A DNA stretch of 64,000 nucleotides. Origin: Primula veris. Lineage: Eukaryota > Streptophyta > Magnoliopsida > Ericales > Primulaceae. Of the stretch, positions 59,402 through 64,000 are shown one piece after another. Under the pieces are notes generated by a model that saw only the letters and a list, made by a program, of their open reading frames with translations, ran no database searches and was not told the origin of the DNA. The stretch lies in contig OY821742.1 in the NCBI GenBank assembly GCA_963682055.1, positions 22,322,560-22,386,559 on the forward strand. Reading direction: 5' to 3'. The position numbers were made by a program, and so were the translations under genes. The first letter of the stretch is position 1, and every line of letters starts with the position of its first letter.

Positions 59402-62400
59402 TTTTTTTTTTTTAAATAAACAGTGGGAGACCCACGAATTTTATTAATAGAACAAATGGAACTAAATTGTCATAATTACAAACTAACGGTGCAAATTGCA
59501 AACCGACAGAAACTTGAGGACTAAAAAGAATAAATCAAAATTTTGGACACGCGTCCCAGTGTTAACTACTATGAACCCTTCGCATACTGTATCATCATCA
59601 CTTTCCTTTAGAGAGAGACTGTCTCTCTTCTTTCTCTTCATCATCCAAAACCTTCAAAAATCATTTGATTCTTAAGTAAGGAATTGCCTGAGATTCAGTG
59701 ATGATTACCCCTTTGAGATAATCTGAGAAGTCTTTCAAACAATTCGAAATAATTGGGTCTTTTTCGCACCCTAAATTCGCCAGGTGATCTGCTCCCTTAT
59801 TACCTTCTCTTTCTATATGCATAATTTTTAAATTACGAAATCTGAATTGCTGTTTAATTTGATCCATATAATAGATTAATTCCCAAGGACAATTACTCTT
59901 CTCTTGTATAATATTCACCAATTGTAGACAGTGTGATTCAAATAATATATTGGCTTCCTCAACAATTTGAAAACCCAATAAAAGTGATTTCATCTCAGAT
60001 TCAAGCCCGAAATTACTGGCAATTCAAGTATAAAACCCTAACAGAAATTTACTTTGATCATTTCGCATAATACCCCCAATACCACTTTTATTATTGGTTC
60101 TTCTAAAACTCCCATCAATATTGATTTTATTATAACCCTTAGGAGGACATAACCACTTGACCACTTTCATCTTTTTAATATTATTTACCTTAGCACTAAA
60201 CCCACATTTGATATCAAAATTAGAAGGAAAACTATTATCCTTTCTGGAGTAGCATGTAAACAACTTGTGTACATTCTCACATATTATAGCTCCACTCATT
60301 TGTTTATTGTTGAATCTACTACTGCATCTAGCTTTCCAAATTTCCCAAACTATGAACACAAGCATGATTTTGCAAATTTTCCAATAAAGCTTAGAATTAG
60401 CAGTACCTGACTGAGACCACCAAGAAATAAATTTTCCCCTTGCTTGTTCTGAATTATTAATAACACCCATCAATCTATTAAAATAATTCCACAATTCTGT
60501 AGCTATAGGCCCATTACTGAATAAGTGATCTGTATCTTCCACATTACATCCACAACACTCACATTTAGAAGATAGCATAATTCCCAATTTTTGAATTGCA
60601 GGGTCCAATGGTAGAGCTTTATTGAAGAATTTCCATATAAAACAAGATATCTTCACAGGTATGTTCTTATCCCAGCTTAATTTGTTTATCCAGTTTATAG
60701 AATTCTTGCTTCTCATTAACTCCCAAGCTGATTTTATACTGAAATTACCCAATTTATTAATCTTCCAAATAGGAGTATCTTTTCTTAGCTTATTTATACT
60801 TATATCACTTGATAACATATGTCTCAAATTTTGGGGAATAATATTATCAATTTTCTCTCTATCCCATTCACCATTAGTGATAACATCTGACACCATAATC
60901 TCATTATCCAAACTAGCATGCTGTAAAGGTCCTTCACCAGTTCAATTATCTTGATTAACTGATATATTATCTTCACCTATTAACCAAACAATGTGATTTT
61001 CAGCCTCGTTTCTCACTTTTAACATTCTTGACCAAGTATTATCACCTTTCCCATTATTAACACAGTTAGGGTGCTTTCTTCTACAAAATTTATCTTGCAA
61101 AAAGCTAGACCACAAACTATCTTTAGATCTAAAATTCCACCATAATTTAGTTGCAAATGCTTTAGATAAATCAGCAAAGCTTCTTAATCCTAGTCCACTT
61201 TCATCCACTGGAGAACAAACTTTTTTCCACTTAACCCACTGGTGCTTTTTGATTTGATCAGTTGATCCCCACAAAAAATTAGCCAATATTTGGTCAATTT
61301 TTTTTATAACCTGTTTAGGAGGGTTCATAGCTGATAGAGTATACACTGGAATAGACTGAAGAACATATTTAATCAAAATAAGTCTTCCACCCATATTTAA
61401 CCACTGACTTTTCCAATTGCTTAATTTTTTCCTTACTTTCAGGATGAGCTCATGGAACAAAACACACTTTTTGTGTCTAGAATACAGCTTGCAGCCAAGA
61501 TAAGTAAAATGCGTCTTCTTTATTAATAACTTTCTTTAATTCTCTATCAACACTCTTAGAAACATAAACAAAACTTTTGTCCAAACTAATTTCTTGCCCA
61601 GAATCTTCATTATAGCTTTTTAATACTTTTTTAACATTAAGTATTGACCTTTTATCAGCAGCACTAAAGATAATAATATCATCTGCAAAGGCTAGATGAG
61701 TTATAATTGGACCATGTAGAGAAGATTTGAAAGATTTCCAACTTTTTTTTTCCACCAAAGCATTTAAATTTCTAGTTAACACTTCTGAACAAATAATGAA
61801 AAGACTTGATGATATAGGGTCACCTTGTCTCAGCCCATTAGATGGGAAAAAAATACCCTGTAGGTACACCATTTACCAGAATTGAAGTCCCATTGCATGA
61901 TATAATTCTCTATATCCTGTCAATAAATACCTCAGAAAACCCAAACTTCCTTAGAACACATATAAGAAAATGCCATGAGAATTTATCATATGCTTTTTTC
62001 ATATCAAGCTTAATGGCCAGATTTTTCCCACTATTTTTCTTATTAAGAGTAGCAATAAACTCTTATGCCAATAGTATATTCTCCACTATATCTATGTTCT
62101 GAACAAAACCACTTTGATTAGAAGAAATAATAGAAGGCAAGATGGTAGATAACCTCTTAGCCACAATTTTAGATATAACTTTGTTGATGAAAGTACATAG
62201 ACTAATAGGTCTATATTCTGAGAAATCATTAGGTGCTTGATTTTTAGGAATGAGAGCAATAACAGTACTACTAATACCTTTAGGGAGTAGTTGCCCAGCA
62301 AAAAAAGAGGCTATTGCATAGCACACATCTTGACCAATTAGACCCCAATTAGAAGTAAAAAAACAGCCAGTAAAACCATCCACACCTGGAGCACTGTTCT

Positions 62401-62985
62401 TGTTAAGACCCCACACAGCTTCTTTAATTTCTGTTTCATCAGGGAACTTGTTTAACATTTCATTATCATCATCTTTAATAAGCTTAGAAATGCTATCCAA
62501 GCTCTTATAGAATCCCTTAACACCTTTATTAGCATCTAATAGGCCTTTAAAATACTCAACAGCTTTATTTTGAATATCTAATTTCTCTGTAATCACCTCC
62601 CCTGTAGCCTTTTTAATATTAGTAATATAGCTTCTAGCTCTTCGTTTTTTTTCACTATACTATGAAAATACTTGGTATTAGCATCACCTTCATTGACCCA
62701 TTTTAGATTGGCTTTTTGAGCCCAGAATTCCTCTTCAATTTTTATTATGTATTTCAAATTAGCTTCAGCTTTATTTAACACAATTTTATTGTTCATTGTA
62801 GGATCAATCACAAAAATTCTCTCCATTTTGAGCACATCATCTTCAGCATCAATTACTTTCTGGAATTTATTCCCAAAAGCTTCTTTGTTCCACACAGATA
62901 AGGCCTTCTTAGTTATTTTTAAATTATTAACTAGAGAGTATAGAGCATCACCTTTAGAATAAGGCACCCAAACTGAAGATATTAC
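59402..62985 (-). mobile_element. 5'-truncated L1-type LINE
   Basis: The 3' end is marked by a T run at ~59402-59413 (poly-A on the minus strand). Homology to the LINE at 33424-39377 starts only after the endonuclease, at ~62985, so ORF1 and most of the endonuclease are missing, a usual result of incomplete reverse transcription. CCTTGT lies near both ends, but I could not establish a clear target duplication. It is a different family member, with many substitutions from the first LINE. Confidence 0.85.
59661..62967 (-). pseudogene. LINE ORF2 remainder: reverse transcriptase, zf-RVT, RNase H
   Basis: Minus-strand order: coiled linker SLVNNLKITKKALSVWNKEA; reverse transcriptase with VIALIPKNQA, YRPISLCTFINKV, QSGFVQNIDI, GLRQGDPIS and HLAFADDIIIFS (~61690); LSNWKSQWLNMGGRL; the zf-RVT region with CECCGC; RNase H with INIDGSFRR and FESHCLQL. 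Stops at 62063-62065 (likely Gln codon), 60942-60944 (likely Trp) and 60024-60026, plus shifts near 61870 and 61530 and between 62593 and 62630. In the RNase H segment the usual ESDC reads ESHC, so a catalytic Asp is lost. Nonfunctional. Confidence 0.9.
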
Positions 62986-62989
62986 CTTG

Positions 62990-63318
62990 TTATAATCTTG
63001 ATGTTATATCTTTGAGAAAGAAGGTGTGATTCCCAGTCTCTTAAGGTCGTAGCGGACATAGGATCAAATGGGTTTGGATGATCCGTTTTGTGACGTTAAA
63101 TCCATGGATATCAATGAAAGTTCTTATAGCATAAATACTTTTATAATTATTGATTAATAATAACGTATAAGTTTTGGCTTTGTTTTTGATTTGGTTGGTC
63201 TTTAATTTTGAAACCATATTATGGATGTTAGCTGGGTTGAATGTGTTGGTGTGTTTTATAAAAAAAATATGCTTATTAGATATAATTGTTTAAGATCCGT
63301 TACATATGATTGTATATA
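62990..63318. other. spacer between LINE and Copia LTR
   Basis: No coding motif or repeat boundary seen. Confidence 0.45.
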
Positions 63319-63319
63319 C

Positions 63320-64000
63320 CGTTAGAAATATACTAAAAAAACATGTTTGCTTTTTGATTTATATTTGACAATATTATGAATTGATCTATTTTATGAGAAT
63401 AATATGAGCAATTGTTATTTATTATCATTGTTTGAATGACTAAATAAGTGTCTATTATTCTATTTAGTAAATGCTCTAGTGTGTAGAGTAAATCTTACAC
63501 ACGAAAAATTAGACTGTCAGTTCTAATAGAATATAAGTTATATGTTTACAACTTTAGATGAAAATGGACACACCATCAGTAGAGTTGTAGTACGCGGTTT
63601 TAATAGGTCTGTCTTGACTACAGTGAACGGATAAATTCCAGGACTGTTACGAAATAATCATTTGGTGACTGACTGGAAATTCCAGGACTGTTACGAAATA
63701 ATCATTTGTGTGTATTAAACAGGACTGTTTCGAAATAATCATTTGGTGACTGACTAGAAAAAGTAATTTATAACTCGTGGTCATGGTTATTCTTTATGTT
63801 TTTAATTCCTATATTTCTATTTAGACATGTATGGATGTGTTTGTCATTTTGATTCATACATGGTGAGATTCGTCATGAGTTAATAAACTTAATGAGTTGG
63901 ATGGCAACATTATTTGTATCAGTGTTTATTAGTAATAAAAGAAATCCATGTCCCGTAAAGGATTGATGATACTTCCTTGAGAAAGCTTATAAGTTTTGTT
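63320..64000 (+). repeat. second copy of the 41046 Copia LTR, cut by the window end
   Basis: From GTTAGAAATATACTAAAA it follows 41046 to ~41665 closely. Inside, GGACTGTT[AT]CGAAATAATCATTT occurs three times (63643, 63684, 63722) where the first copy has it once. The LTR continues beyond the window, so whether it is solo or part of an element is unknown. Confidence 0.85.

Noticed and set aside
59390..63010. CCTTGT as target duplication of the truncated LINE
   Set aside because: Only six bases match, adjoining bases differ, and such a short match is likely by chance.

Overview
The window is plant nuclear DNA, most likely from a eudicot. It is AT-rich, has spliceosomal introns, and is made almost entirely of plant-type transposable elements: Ty3/gypsy chromovirus, Tat-like Ty3, Ty1/copia, L1-type LINEs with a C-terminal RNase H, CACTA (En/Spm), hAT and Stowaway-like MITEs, and a tRNA-derived SINE. 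I found no intact host gene, rRNA, tRNA or CRISPR array. The host-derived material I recognise is one degraded exon of a glutathionyl-hydroquinone reductase and one degraded RD/RE-rich exon.

Layout. 1-7088: retroelement scraps, a SINE with an 8-bp target duplication, and a Ty3 LTR with its primer-binding site but no body. 7094-21668: a Copia element (target duplication TAATT) whose gag is split by a nested Ty3/Tekay-type chromovirus at 8840-~18400. The chromovirus keeps a long open pol with a chromodomain, but its gag is broken. 21674-24278: degraded gene fragments. 24279-26163: a solo LTR of the chromovirus family. 26513-26987: a CACTA MITE and a fold-back MITE. 27975-31797: a LINE ORF1 scrap, then a minus-strand Tat-like gag with its LTR, which holds seven copies of a ~105-bp repeat. 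33424-39377: a full-length minus-strand LINE with an 18-bp target duplication. 41046-44045: a 5' LTR and partial pol of a second Copia. 44048-46600: degraded Copia-like LTRs. 46995-56851: two pseudogenes of a large CACTA element, a TNP2 C-terminus and a nine-exon Ptta/En/Spm-type gene. Two solo LTRs of the chromovirus family sit in the second gene, one four codons after its ATG and one in an intron. A hAT MITE lies between the two genes. 59402-62985: a 5'-truncated minus-strand LINE. 63320-64000: a second copy of the 41046 Copia LTR, cut by the window end.

The most distinctive signal is inside the long chromovirus LTRs. Each of the five copies carries three or four tandem units of ~125-130 bp, and each unit can form hairpins. 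Between units, four adjacent base pairs of one stem have changed on both arms together (ACTCGTC/GACGAGT against ACCTACC/GGTAGGT). That pattern is expected if the pairing itself is maintained.

As a whole the region is a silent, nested transposon cluster. Almost every coding region carries stop codons or frameshifts, many of them explicable as C-to-T or G-to-A changes. All boundaries, alignments and counts here were made by eye.
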